64,000 nt of DNA from an uncultured Methanobacterium sp. (GTDB taxonomy: Archaea > Methanobacteriota > Methanobacteria > Methanobacteriales > Methanobacteriaceae), in the NCBI RefSeq assembly GCF_963666025.1, contig NZ_OY762552.1:2506501-2570500 (forward strand). The letters run 5' to 3'. Made by a program: the position numbers and the translations under genes. Below, piece by piece: positions 46,269 through 54,927 of the stretch. The notes beneath the pieces were generated by a model. It searched no databases, was not told where the DNA came from, and saw only the letters and a list, made by a program, of their open reading frames with translations. The first letter of the stretch is position 1, and the number at the start of each line of letters is the position of its first letter.

Positions 46269-47450
46269 ATAAAAATAGGAGTTATAACCTCTGCTTATCC
46301 AGATTTTGAGGATGATCCTCATGGAATATTTGTTCACAGGTTAATGAAGGAGATTGTCAAGAAAGGCAACGAGGTTCATGTTCTGGCACCTTTTACTGGT
46401 GGAGAAACAGATTATGTCCTGGAAGGAGTGCATGTGGAAAGATTTCACTATTTCTACCCTCGAAGATTTGAAAAGCTTTCCGGAAGAGCAGGGATGATTG
46501 ATAATGTTAAAGAAGGGTTTTTAGTCAAGATTCAGGTTTTAACATATCTTTTTTTCAATGTTTTCTATTCACTGCGGAAATTAAGGAAGATGGATGTTAT
46601 CCATGTTCAGTGGCCCATTCCCAATGGGTTAGGCGCTCTATTCCTTAAAAAGATTTATGGAATTCCTTATATAAATACAGTACATGGCGAAGAAGTTCAT
46701 CTTTCCAGAAGGTACCACATGCTTTTTGCTCTTCGCTGGCTGGTAAATAATTCATCTAAAACAATTACCAACAGTAATGCAACCCGAAAATTCTGCCTGG
46801 AAGCAGGACTGGATAGTGAGAAGATTGAGGTAATACCATTTGGAGTGGACACAGACTTCTTCAGACCATTAGATGTTTATAAAGATGAGAATATCTTCCA
46901 GATATTATCTGTTGGTTATTTAATAGAAAGGAAAGGATTTGAATACTTAATACGTGCCATGCCCCATGTTTTAACTGAACATGAAAATGCCAGGTTGAAA
47001 ATCGTGGGATCCGGGCCATTGGAGTCTAAGTTGAAATCATTAATTTATGAACTGGACCTCGGTGATCAGGTGGAAATTGTTAAGAATGTTTCTGATGAGA
47101 AATTACTTATGATGTACAACTCTGCGGACTTGTTTGTTCTGCCTTCCATTGTTGATTCACAGGGGAATACTGAAGGACTTGGTGTGGTTTTGTTGGAAGC
47201 TATGGCTTGTGGGGTTCCGGTTATTGGGTCTGATGTTGGTGGGATTTCTGATATTATTGAAAATAAGGAGAACGGACTTTTGGTTGAAGAGAAACTTATT
47301 GGAAACCTTTCAAAGAGCATATCCTTACTCATAATTGATAATGAATTACGAAATAATCTAACTATTAATGGTCAAATTATGATCAAAACTAAATTTTCTT
47401 GGAAGAAGATTTCTAACCAATATGTAAATGTGTATCAAATCACCCATTAA
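46269..47450 (+). CDS. GT4 glycosyltransferase with probable ATA start
   Basis: 393 residues if translation begins at ATA 46269. The GT-B fold is clear: N-terminal KIGVITSAYPDFEDDPHGIFVHRLMKE, then VIHVQWPIPNG, and the GT4 signature GSGPLESKLK, followed by PSIVDSQGNTEGLGVVLLEAMACGVPVIGSDVGG. The first ATG is at 46344 and would delete the first beta strand and nucleotide loop. No ATG, GTG or TTG occurs in frame between the upstream stop codon (46254-46256) and 46344, whereas GGTG at 46260-46263 suits the ATA. Nucleotide-sugar-dependent transferase; sugar unknown. Confidence 0.85.
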   Translation: MKIGVITSAYPDFEDDPHGIFVHRLMKEIVKKGNEVHVLAPFTGGETDYVLEGVHVERFHYFYPRRFEKLSGRAGMIDNVKEGFLVKIQVLTYLFFNVFYSLRKLRKMDVIHVQWPIPNGLGALFLKKIYGIPYINTVHGEEVHLSRRYHMLFALRWLVNNSSKTITNSNATRKFCLEAGLDSEKIEVIPFGVDTDFFRPLDVYKDENIFQILSVGYLIERKGFEYLIRAMPHVLTEHENARLKIVGSGPLESKLKSLIYELDLGDQVEIVKNVSDEKLLMMYNSADLFVLPSIVDSQGNTEGLGVVLLEAMACGVPVIGSDVGGISDIIENKENGLLVEEKLIGNLSKSISLLIIDNELRNNLTINGQIMIKTKFSWKKISNQYVNVYQITH

Positions 47451-47580
47451 TTTAAAATGATTCTAGCTTAATATGAACAAATTCGTCATGTTTTATTTTA
47501 ATATTAAAATAGTGAGGTATTTAATTTACTCAGGGATCTATAAGTTGATTAGTTATTAAAGAGATTAAAAGGAGATAAAT

Positions 47581-48312
47581 ATGATTTCCATTGTCTGTGT
47601 ATATAATGATCCAGATCTTCTATCCAAATACTTATTAAAAAGTCTCGATTTACAAAATTCTACCTATGAACTGATTTTAGTGGATAATACTAATCATAAA
47701 TTCAAATCCGCTGCTGAAGCATTAAATTATGGTGGTAAAAAGGCTAATAATGATTACATTATGTTTGTTCATCAAGATATGGATATTAATTCTTGTAATT
47801 GGTTGAAAGATGCTGAAGAATTTTTAAATTCTTTGGAAAATCTTGGCATTGCTGGCATTGCTGGGAGGTCAAAAGATAAGTGGTGGCCTATAACAAATAT
47901 TCTAGATGGAATCCCCCCTGCACCAATAGCCCCCTGTCAAATTAAAGTTCCTGTTAGTGTGCAAACACTTGATGAGTGTTTAATGATAATACCTAAAAGA
48001 ATTTTCTGTAATCTTTTATTTGACGAAGTGACATGTGATAACTGGCATTTATATGGTATCGATTTTTCTTTAACCGTGAAAAAAATGGGTTATGATGTAT
48101 ATGTGCTTCCTTTATATGCATATCACAGATCTAAGGGGTTTTCATTATCAGAAAAATATTATGAGACATTAAATAAATTATTTAAAAAACATAGAAATCA
48201 AAAAATAATATTAACTACTGTTGAGGATTGGGTAACTTTCATTCCTTTGAATTTTCAGTGGCGTTTTCCTTTCATTAAACGTTTAATAGTTTCATTTTTT
48301 AGAAGGTTTTGA
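47581..48312 (+). CDS. GT2-family glycosyltransferase
   Basis: 243 residues, soluble apart from a basic C-terminus. GT-A fold: MISIVCVYNDPDLLSKYLLKSL opens it, DNTNHKFKSAAEALNYG follows, and FVHQDMDI replaces the DxD motif with QDMD, as in a GT2 subgroup common in polysaccharide loci. LDECLMIIPKRIF and DWHLYG-like (NWHLYGIDFSL) form the acceptor side. AGGAG precedes the ATG. Donor sugar unknown. Confidence 0.82.
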   Translation: MISIVCVYNDPDLLSKYLLKSLDLQNSTYELILVDNTNHKFKSAAEALNYGGKKANNDYIMFVHQDMDINSCNWLKDAEEFLNSLENLGIAGIAGRSKDKWWPITNILDGIPPAPIAPCQIKVPVSVQTLDECLMIIPKRIFCNLLFDEVTCDNWHLYGIDFSLTVKKMGYDVYVLPLYAYHRSKGFSLSEKYYETLNKLFKKHRNQKIILTTVEDWVTFIPLNFQWRFPFIKRLIVSFFRRF

Positions 48313-48418
48313 TCTTAATTTGGGGAAGCATAATCTAAAAATCCTTAATATGGGGATAAAATCAATATTAACTGTGTTGCAGACTTTTATTAACACGAAA
48401 TGATGGAGAGTTGTTCAA

Positions 48419-49315
48419 TCATATAAAACTTTTTAAAACATTAAATGGTATTTCTATTAAAAAATATTTTACTGAAGCAACCATGTCTGCATTAAAAGAT
48501 TCTCTTAAGTAATATCTTGATTTTTTTTTATCTCCAAAATAAGAGTAAAGCTGTCGAAGTCGATTGTAAATATTCCACTTGGTATTTTTATGAATATATT
48601 CTCCATAGTTTTCAAGAAAATATTCGCGAATCAAAATATCTTCAAATTCACATTCTCTCTTTTTCGAAGACACAGTATTATCTTGATGCCACCGGTAATA
48701 AGCTAAACTTTCTGGAATAAAATGATATTTAAACTTTCTTGCAATATCAACTTCAAATTTATAATCATTTAGATGTTTAAACTGCCCATCAAACTCAATA
48801 TTTTTAATATTATCTCTTTTTAGAATTCGTGTTGTCCCAAAAATATAATTACCGCTAAGGAGAGATTCAAAAAGATTTCCATTTTTTTTCTTATTCATGG
48901 CGTTATGTAGTTCTAAAAATGTTTTTCCAAGTAATTCGTTGTTTTTATTGATTAACTGGCCGTCAGACCATACAATCAGTTCATCATTCTCATTTAAAAC
49001 TTTCATTTGAGTTTGGAGTTTATGAGGAAGCCAAATGTCATCAGAAGAGGTAAATGCGATAAAATCTCCTTTTGAAATTTTTAGAGCGTCATTTATAGTT
49101 TTAGCAGTTCCCAAATTTTTTTGGTGGAATTTAACTTTGAGCCTATGATCTTTTTCTAAGAAAAAATTTATAATATCTCTTGAATTGTCAATTGAAGCAT
49201 CATCAATAATTATTAGTTCAAAATCATTAAAAGTTTGTTTTAATATACTGCTAATGGAATCTTTAATGTATTTTTCATGATTGTAAGAAGGCATTATAAC
49301 ACTTACACGTGGCAT
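48419..49315 (-). CDS. GT2-family glycosyltransferase
   Basis: 298 residues, GT-A fold. RVSVIMPSYNHEKYIKDSISSILKQTFNDFELIIIDDASIDNS is the classic GT2 N-terminus, with SSDDIW as the DxD-like metal site and YRWHQDNTVSSKK near the C-terminal catalytic base. The start overlaps the stop of the upstream aminotransferase gene by 13 bases, so the pair is co-translated. It may therefore transfer the 3-amino sugar made by that enzyme. Confidence 0.85.
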   Translation of the reverse strand: MPRVSVIMPSYNHEKYIKDSISSILKQTFNDFELIIIDDASIDNSRDIINFFLEKDHRLKVKFHQKNLGTAKTINDALKISKGDFIAFTSSDDIWLPHKLQTQMKVLNENDELIVWSDGQLINKNNELLGKTFLELHNAMNKKKNGNLFESLLSGNYIFGTTRILKRDNIKNIEFDGQFKHLNDYKFEVDIARKFKYHFIPESLAYYRWHQDNTVSSKKRECEFEDILIREYFLENYGEYIHKNTKWNIYNRLRQLYSYFGDKKKSRYYLRESFNADMVASVKYFLIEIPFNVLKSFI

Positions 49316-50394
49316 CGAATCGATTCTCCAATAAAAATGATTTCTTCTTCAGTCAACCAGGGGTGCATTGGCAATGAAAGTATTTCTGCACATGCTTTAT
49401 TAGTTTCAGGTAATTTACTTCCGATAGCAGTTTTTAAATAAGGTTGTTGTAAATGTATGGGTTTCGGATAATGTATTTGTGTTTGAATGCCTTTTTCTAA
49501 GAGTGATTTTTGTAACTGGTCTCTCTCTTTGCATCGAATGACATATAAATGATAAACATGTTTAGCGTTTGCCATCTCAATTGGTAAAGTTAAATCTAGA
49601 TCGGATAAAACCTTTTCATACGATTGCGCTGATTTTTTCCTTTCTAAATTCCACATATCTAGATAATTTAGCTTTTTTTGAAGTATAATAGATTCAATTT
49701 CGCCTAATCTGCTGTTAACGCCAACACATTCATGGAAATATTTCTCTTTCTGTCCGTAGTTTCTTAACATTCTCATTTTTTCTGCTAGTTCTCCATTGTT
49801 AGTTAGTGCAATACCCCCGTCCCCACAACCTCCTAAGTTTTTAGTAGGGTAAAAACTAAAACACCCAATATCTCCGATACCACCAACTTTTTGATTGTTG
49901 TATTCTGCGCCATGGGCTTGGCATGCATCTTCAATCACAAAAAGATCGTTCTCTCTGGCAATTTCCATAATTGTATCCATTTCTGCAGGGTGCCCATATA
50001 AATGAACTGGTATTATTGCTTTGGTATTCCTTGTTATTTTTTCTTCAATTAACTCTGTATTCATACAAAATGTTTCATGATCAATATCCACAAAAACAGG
50101 CTTGGCATAATTTCTAACAATTGCATCGGCTGTTGATATAAAAGAGTGTGAAACTGTAATTATTTCATCGTTTTTCCCAGTACCAATTGATTTAAGTGCA
50201 ATATAAAGAGCATCTGAACCGGAATTAACTCCTATTCCATATTTGGATCCAATGTACTTGGAAAAACTTGTTTCAAATTTATTAAGTTCTTCTCCCAAAA
50301 TGAACCATTTTTTTCTAACAATTTCCGAAACAGCATTAACTATTTTTTCATCAACTTCTTTAGGTTCTTTCTTTAAGTTTATGAACGGAATCAT
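49303..50394 (-). CDS. DegT/DnrJ sugar aminotransferase (FdtB-like)
   Basis: 363 residues of the DegT/DnrJ/EryC1/StrS fold. NSGSDALYIALKSIG, HLYGHPAEMD, EDACQAHGAEYN (PLP Asp) and FYPTKNLGGCGDGG (Schiff-base Lys) are diagnostic. The N-terminus and SRLGEIESIIL segment are closest to enzymes that aminate C3 of dTDP-3-keto-6-deoxyhexoses (FdtB/QdtB). With the FdtA-like isomerase and LbH acyltransferase encoded across the divergent promoter it completes a 3-acylamido-3,6-dideoxyhexose module. RmlA and RmlB are not in the window. Confidence 0.85.
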   Translation of the reverse strand: MIPFINLKKEPKEVDEKIVNAVSEIVRKKWFILGEELNKFETSFSKYIGSKYGIGVNSGSDALYIALKSIGTGKNDEIITVSHSFISTADAIVRNYAKPVFVDIDHETFCMNTELIEEKITRNTKAIIPVHLYGHPAEMDTIMEIARENDLFVIEDACQAHGAEYNNQKVGGIGDIGCFSFYPTKNLGGCGDGGIALTNNGELAEKMRMLRNYGQKEKYFHECVGVNSRLGEIESIILQKKLNYLDMWNLERKKSAQSYEKVLSDLDLTLPIEMANAKHVYHLYVIRCKERDQLQKSLLEKGIQTQIHYPKPIHLQQPYLKTAIGSKLPETNKACAEILSLPMHPWLTEEEIIFIGESIRCHV

Positions 50395-50542
50395 GGTATC
50401 AGTTCTTCAATGGATTATAAAGTATTTATAATTGTTATATATTAAATAAATGTTAGTAATAATTTTAAGATTTACTAATTAGTTTATGTGAAGTAATTAA
50501 TGGTTTGTAGAGGTTATAAACATCAATTCTATCCAAAAAATA

Positions 50543-51961
50543 TTGAAAAACATTGGAGTATTGTTTATCGGGCAAATTGTGATATATTTATTAAGTTTTT
50601 TTTTCACAATCATCACTGCGCGATATTTGGGTGTTCAAGGATATGGTGTATTATCATTTGCAATTGCTTTTACGGGATTGTTTGCGGTATTAGCGGATTT
50701 TGGTTTAAGTACATTGATGATCAGGGAAGTTGCTCGGGAAAAAAATCTTGTATCAAAATATTTGGGAAATATTGTTATTATTAAAACTATTCTTGTTTTA
50801 ATGACTTGTGTTTTGATAGTTTTGATAATAAATTTAATGGGATATCCTAAAGAAACAATTGAAATAGTCTCTTTATTTGCTTTATGTGTTGGGGTCAATG
50901 CTTTTACAACAATTTTTTATGCAGTATTCCAGGCTTTTGAAAAGATGGAATATCAATCATTTGGTCAAATTATAAACAGTGTCCTGATTTTATCCGGTTC
51001 TTTACTTTTAATTCATTTTGGTTATGGGATTCTTGAATATGCATTATTGTATCTCATTGTAAGTTTGATTGTTTTAGTTTATAGTACAATTTTGTGCATA
51101 AAAAAATTTACTATTCCCCGATTGGAGGTGGATTGGGATTTTTGGAAACGATTACTTCTTGATGCGTGGCCAATGGGGGGAATGGCTATATTTATCATGA
51201 TTTATTTCAGAATTGATGTTATCATGTTATCTTTAATGGTTGGACAAGAAGCTGTAGGTTTTTATAGTGCGGCCTATCAATTATCCGAATTGACAACTGT
51301 TATCCCGACAATGTTCATAACCTCAATGTTTCCTTTGATGTCGAGGTTCTTTGAGAATTCTAAATCATCTTTCATGAAAACATATGCTAAATCAACTAAA
51401 TACTTGGCATTTGTTGCAATATTAATGGCTTTTATTGTGACTGTGATAGCAAACCCGATTATTAGTTTGGTATTTGGAGAAAACTTTTCAGGGTCTGTTT
51501 TTGCTTTGCAAATAATAATATGGTCCGCTGCCATAATGTACATTACAATGTTACAGGGAAATGTAATTATAACTGCAAATAAACAACTTTTCAGCTTTAA
51601 GATCACTATTATGGCAGCTATTTTTAATATTGCCCTAAATTTAATACTGATACCACACTATAGTTATATAGGTGCATCATTGGCTACATTAATTACTGAG
51701 GCCTTTGGTTTGATGATTGGTATGTTTTTCCTTAATAAATGGGGGTACAAAATTAACATCTTAGACACTTTTTTACCACCTGTTTTGGCTTTATTAGGAG
51801 CTACTGCAGTTACAGTTATAATGATTAAGTTAACTATCCTAAATAGTATTTTAGTAGCAATAATAGCATCATTCGTTTATGGTATAATAATTTATAAATT
51901 TGGGATTAATAGTGAAGATAAACTATTAATTACAAACATTATCAACTCCGTCAAAAGGTGA
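50543..51961 (+). CDS. Wzx-type polysaccharide flippase
   Basis: At least 472 residues with ~12-14 transmembrane helices of the MATE/PST flippase fold (ARYLGVQGYGVLSFAIAFTGLFAVLADFGLSTLMIREVAREK). It flips polyprenyl-linked glycans across the membrane. The listed TTG has no ribosome site. The reading continues upstream as NSIQKILKN, and AGAGG (50509-50513) is correctly spaced for an ATC at 50522, giving a family-like N-terminus, so the true start may be there. It is the first gene of the six-gene operon to 56106. Confidence 0.88.
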   Translation: MKNIGVLFIGQIVIYLLSFFFTIITARYLGVQGYGVLSFAIAFTGLFAVLADFGLSTLMIREVAREKNLVSKYLGNIVIIKTILVLMTCVLIVLIINLMGYPKETIEIVSLFALCVGVNAFTTIFYAVFQAFEKMEYQSFGQIINSVLILSGSLLLIHFGYGILEYALLYLIVSLIVLVYSTILCIKKFTIPRLEVDWDFWKRLLLDAWPMGGMAIFIMIYFRIDVIMLSLMVGQEAVGFYSAAYQLSELTTVIPTMFITSMFPLMSRFFENSKSSFMKTYAKSTKYLAFVAILMAFIVTVIANPIISLVFGENFSGSVFALQIIIWSAAIMYITMLQGNVIITANKQLFSFKITIMAAIFNIALNLILIPHYSYIGASLATLITEAFGLMIGMFFLNKWGYKINILDTFLPPVLALLGATAVTVIMIKLTILNSILVAIIASFVYGIIIYKFGINSEDKLLITNIINSVKR

Positions 51962-51966
51962 TTATT

Positions 51967-52395
51967 TTGGATTTATCAAATTGTAGAATAATAGATCTTC
52001 CTAAAATTGAAGATGCAAGGGGAAATTTAACTTTCATAGAGGGAAATAATCATATTCCTTTTGAAATTAAGAGAGTTTATTATCTCTATGATATTCCAGG
52101 AGGTGAATCAAGGGGAGGCCATGCACATAAAAATCTTCAACAGTTTATAATAGCTGCTAATGGAAGTTTTGATGTTATTTTAGATAATGGGAAACAAAAA
52201 AAGCGATTTCATTTAAATAGATCCTATTATGGGTTATATTTAAAAAACATGACTTGGCGAGAATTAGACAATTTTTCTTCTGGATCAGTCTGTCTAGTTT
52301 TAGCATCTGATGTTTATGATGAAGATGATTATATAAGAAACTATGAAACATTTAAGGAAAGTATAAAAGATGGAGAAATGGTGAACGATGAGTAA
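51967..52395 (+). CDS. dTDP-hexose 3,4-ketoisomerase (FdtA/WxcM-like)
   Basis: 142 residues, a single cupin of the FdtA/QdtA type. IDLPKIEDARGNLTFIEG opens it and PGGESRGGHAHKNLQQFIIAANGSFDV carries the catalytic HxH and Arg. It moves the keto group of dTDP-4-keto-6-deoxyglucose from C4 to C3, giving the substrate of the aminotransferase. The TTG at 51967 is the start, since AAGGTGAT (51955-51962) overlaps the flippase stop; an in-frame GTG at 51958 lies inside that site. It overlaps the next gene by 8 bases. Confidence 0.88.
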   Translation: MDLSNCRIIDLPKIEDARGNLTFIEGNNHIPFEIKRVYYLYDIPGGESRGGHAHKNLQQFIIAANGSFDVILDNGKQKKRFHLNRSYYGLYLKNMTWRELDNFSSGSVCLVLASDVYDEDDYIRNYETFKESIKDGEMVNDE

Positions 52396-53062
52396 AGAAC
52401 TTATTATTGTGGGTGATGGTGAATTTGCTGAAATTGCTTATGAATATTTTACACATGACTCGGAGTATGATGTAAAGGCTTTTGCAGTTGAAAAGGATTA
52501 CCTGGAAAAAAATGAATTGTTTGGGTTGCCAGTGGTTCCTTTTGAAGATTTGGAAACCATTTATGATCCCTCAGAGTATGATGTATTTGTTGCTATTACA
52601 TTTACTCAGCTTAACCGCGTTCGAACAAGATTGTACCACGAAGTTAAAAGAAAAGGTTTCAATGTAGCTTCGTATGTGAGTTCGCATGCTTTTGTTTGGC
52701 ACAATGTTAAAATAGGTGAAAACTGTTTTATATTTGAAAATAACGTTCTCCAGTACCATGTGGAATTAGGAAATAATATAGTACTTTGGAGTGGTAATCA
52801 CGTTGGCCACAGGGCCAAAATTGGTGATAACTGCTTTGTGACTTCTCATGTTGTAATTTCAGGTTACTGTGATATTGGTGAAAGCAGCTTCTTAGGGGTA
52901 AATAGTACATTAGCTGACTTTTTAAAAATTGGTAAGGATTGTATAATTGGAGCGGGATCAAATATTGTGCGGGATACTGAAGATGCGAAAGTTTATGTGG
53001 GAAATCCTGCTAAACCAATGGAAAAAAGTAGTTATGTTGCTTTTGGTGTTAAAGAGGAATAA
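52388..53062 (+). CDS. LbH sugar acyltransferase (NeuD/FdtC-like)
   Basis: 224 residues. An N-terminal Rossmann-like domain (IIVGDGEFAEIAYEYF) that binds the sugar nucleotide is followed from ~residue 100 by left-handed beta-helix hexapeptides (VKIGENCFIFENNVLQYHVELGNN...VTSHVVISGYCDIGESSFLGVN). Enzymes of this plan acetylate amino groups of UDP- or dTDP-amino sugars with acetyl-CoA. In this context it would N-acylate the 3-amino sugar. The ATG overlaps the isomerase stop and the next ATG follows two bases after its own stop. Confidence 0.85.
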   Translation: MSKELIIVGDGEFAEIAYEYFTHDSEYDVKAFAVEKDYLEKNELFGLPVVPFEDLETIYDPSEYDVFVAITFTQLNRVRTRLYHEVKRKGFNVASYVSSHAFVWHNVKIGENCFIFENNVLQYHVELGNNIVLWSGNHVGHRAKIGDNCFVTSHVVISGYCDIGESSFLGVNSTLADFLKIGKDCIIGAGSNIVRDTEDAKVYVGNPAKPMEKSSYVAFGVKEE

Positions 53063-53064
53063 AT

Positions 53065-53973
53065 ATGAAATGGATAAAAAAAGGATTTATTTATGGTCCT
53101 TCAGGGGAATATTCTTGGGCTAAGAATTCTGCATTAACACCTACCCCTATCCTTATTGATGATAAAATAAGAGTCTATGCCGGGTTTCGTGATGATCTTG
53201 GAGTTAGCAGAATCGGGTATGTTGATCTTGAAGCTGATAATCCCTCCAATGTGTTAAATGTGTCTAAGAAACCTGTATTAAATGTGGGTATTCACGGAAC
53301 ATTTGATGATAATGGGGTAATTTTAGGAGATATTGTAAAAGTAGATGAAAAGTTATTTATGTATTATGTGGGGTTCCAATTAGTTCAAAAAGCCAAATTT
53401 CTTGCTTTCACTGGATTGGCTATAAGTGATGATAATGGAAACTCCTTTAAACGTTATTCCAATGCCCCTATTTTAGATCGGAGCAATAATGAACTATATA
53501 TTAGTGCCATACATTCTGTTTTAGTAGAGGATAACATTTTTAAAGTATGGTATGCCGCAGGCAATGGCTGGGAAATTATAAACGGTAAACCATTTCCTCA
53601 GTATAACATCAAATACATAGAATCTGAAGATGGAATCCATTTTAGTGGTGAAGGAAAACTATGTGTAGATGTAAAAGATTCTGAATACAGAATCGGAAGG
53701 CCCAGAGTGTATAAGAAAGATGATTTGTATCAGATGTTTTATACAAAAGGAACATTAGAAGGAGATTATTTTCCAGGATTTGCTGAATCTACTGATGGTA
53801 TTGATTGGAAAAGAATGGATCATAAATTAGGAATTTCACTCTCAAAAGAGGGATGGGACTCCAAAACGTTATGTTATCCCGCTTTGTTGACATATAAAAA
53901 TGAAACATATATGTTCTACAATGGAAATGCTATGGGAAAAGATGGTTTTGGATATGCAGTCTTGGAGAAATAA
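53065..53973 (+). CDS. Five-bladed beta-propeller, GH43/GH32/GH130-related
   Basis: 302 residues with the recurring propeller pattern of the glycosyl-hydrolase clans F/J: IRVYAGFRDDLGVSRIGYVDL, LFMYYVGF, FKVWYAAGNGW, YQMFYTKGT and TYMFYNGNAMGKDGFGYAVLE. No signal peptide, so it acts in the cytoplasm. Related proteins in glycan operons act as phosphorylases, hydrolases or transferases on activated sugars. Without a recognisable catalytic triad I leave the reaction open. It is translationally linked to both neighbours, with gaps of two and four bases. Confidence 0.75.
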   Translation: MKWIKKGFIYGPSGEYSWAKNSALTPTPILIDDKIRVYAGFRDDLGVSRIGYVDLEADNPSNVLNVSKKPVLNVGIHGTFDDNGVILGDIVKVDEKLFMYYVGFQLVQKAKFLAFTGLAISDDNGNSFKRYSNAPILDRSNNELYISAIHSVLVEDNIFKVWYAAGNGWEIINGKPFPQYNIKYIESEDGIHFSGEGKLCVDVKDSEYRIGRPRVYKKDDLYQMFYTKGTLEGDYFPGFAESTDGIDWKRMDHKLGISLSKEGWDSKTLCYPALLTYKNETYMFYNGNAMGKDGFGYAVLEK

Positions 53974-53977
53974 AAAT

Positions 53978-54913
53978 ATGTTGGAAATAAAAAAATACGA
54001 CTCCACCTATAAAAATCAGTGGGATATTTTTGTATCTTCTTCCAAAAATGGTTTTTTTTTATTTTACAGAGAGTATATGGAATATCATAGTGATAGATTT
54101 GTTGACAGTTCTTTAATGTTTTTTAAAAAAAATAAGTTAGTTGCCATTTTGCCTGCGAATATTTATGAAAATGTTTTATATAGTCATGGTGGTCTAACAT
54201 TTGGAGGTATTATCTCCGACAAAAATATGAAGACATCTTTGATGCTTGACATTTTTAAATCCCTTAAAAACTATTTGAAAGGGAAAATGATAAAAAAGAT
54301 AGTTTACAAAGCCATTCCGCATATATATCATATATTACCTGCAGAAGAAGATTTGTATGCTATTTTTGTTGATAATGGTAAACTTATAAGGAGAGATGTT
54401 TCTTCTGCGGTTTTTCTTGAGGATAAAATCAGTTTCACTAAAGGTAAAATATGGAATGTGAAAAAGAGCAGAGAAAATGGTTTAGAAATTTGTCGAAGTT
54501 ATGATTTTGAAAGTTTTATGGAAATTGAAAAAGAAAATCTAAAAAAATATGATGCTAAACCTGTTCACACTGCTAAAGAGATGGAATTACTTGCATCAAG
54601 ATTTCCAGATAATATTAAGTTATTCACGGCTCATAAAGAGGGTTACATGCTTTCAGGGGTTATTATTTATGAAAGTAACAATGTAGCTCACACTCAGTAC
54701 ATAGGAGCAACTGATGAAGGCATGAAACTTTATTCCACTGATTTGATTATGGATTACCTCATAAATGATTATTATAAAGGAAAAAAATATTTCGATTTTG
54801 GGATATCAACTGAAAAAGATGGTTTTTATTTGAATGAAGGTTTAATTGGCTCAAAAGAAAGATTTGGAGCTAGGGCCATTGTTCATGATTTTTATGAGAT
54901 AACAATTGATTAA
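53978..54913 (+). CDS. FemAB/GNAT-like N-acyltransferase
   Basis: 311 residues from the ATG at 53978; longer frames run back inside the propeller gene. The GNAT/FemAB pattern is seen in KLVAILPANIYENVLYSHGGLTFGG (~45-70) and in the C-terminal ALSGVIIYESNNVAHTQYIGATDEGMKLYSTDLIMDYLI-like region with YFDFGISTEKDGFYLNEGLIGSKERFGA. Such proteins transfer aminoacyl or acyl groups to cell-surface precursors. Soluble. The gene immediately precedes a thiolase (gap 14 bases), hinting that its acyl donor may be a CoA thioester. Substrate unknown. Confidence 0.75.
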   Translation: MLEIKKYDSTYKNQWDIFVSSSKNGFFLFYREYMEYHSDRFVDSSLMFFKKNKLVAILPANIYENVLYSHGGLTFGGIISDKNMKTSLMLDIFKSLKNYLKGKMIKKIVYKAIPHIYHILPAEEDLYAIFVDNGKLIRRDVSSAVFLEDKISFTKGKIWNVKKSRENGLEICRSYDFESFMEIEKENLKKYDAKPVHTAKEMELLASRFPDNIKLFTAHKEGYMLSGVIIYESNNVAHTQYIGATDEGMKLYSTDLIMDYLINDYYKGKKYFDFGISTEKDGFYLNEGLIGSKERFGARAIVHDFYEITID

Positions 54914-54927
54914 AAAGAGGGAGTTAA

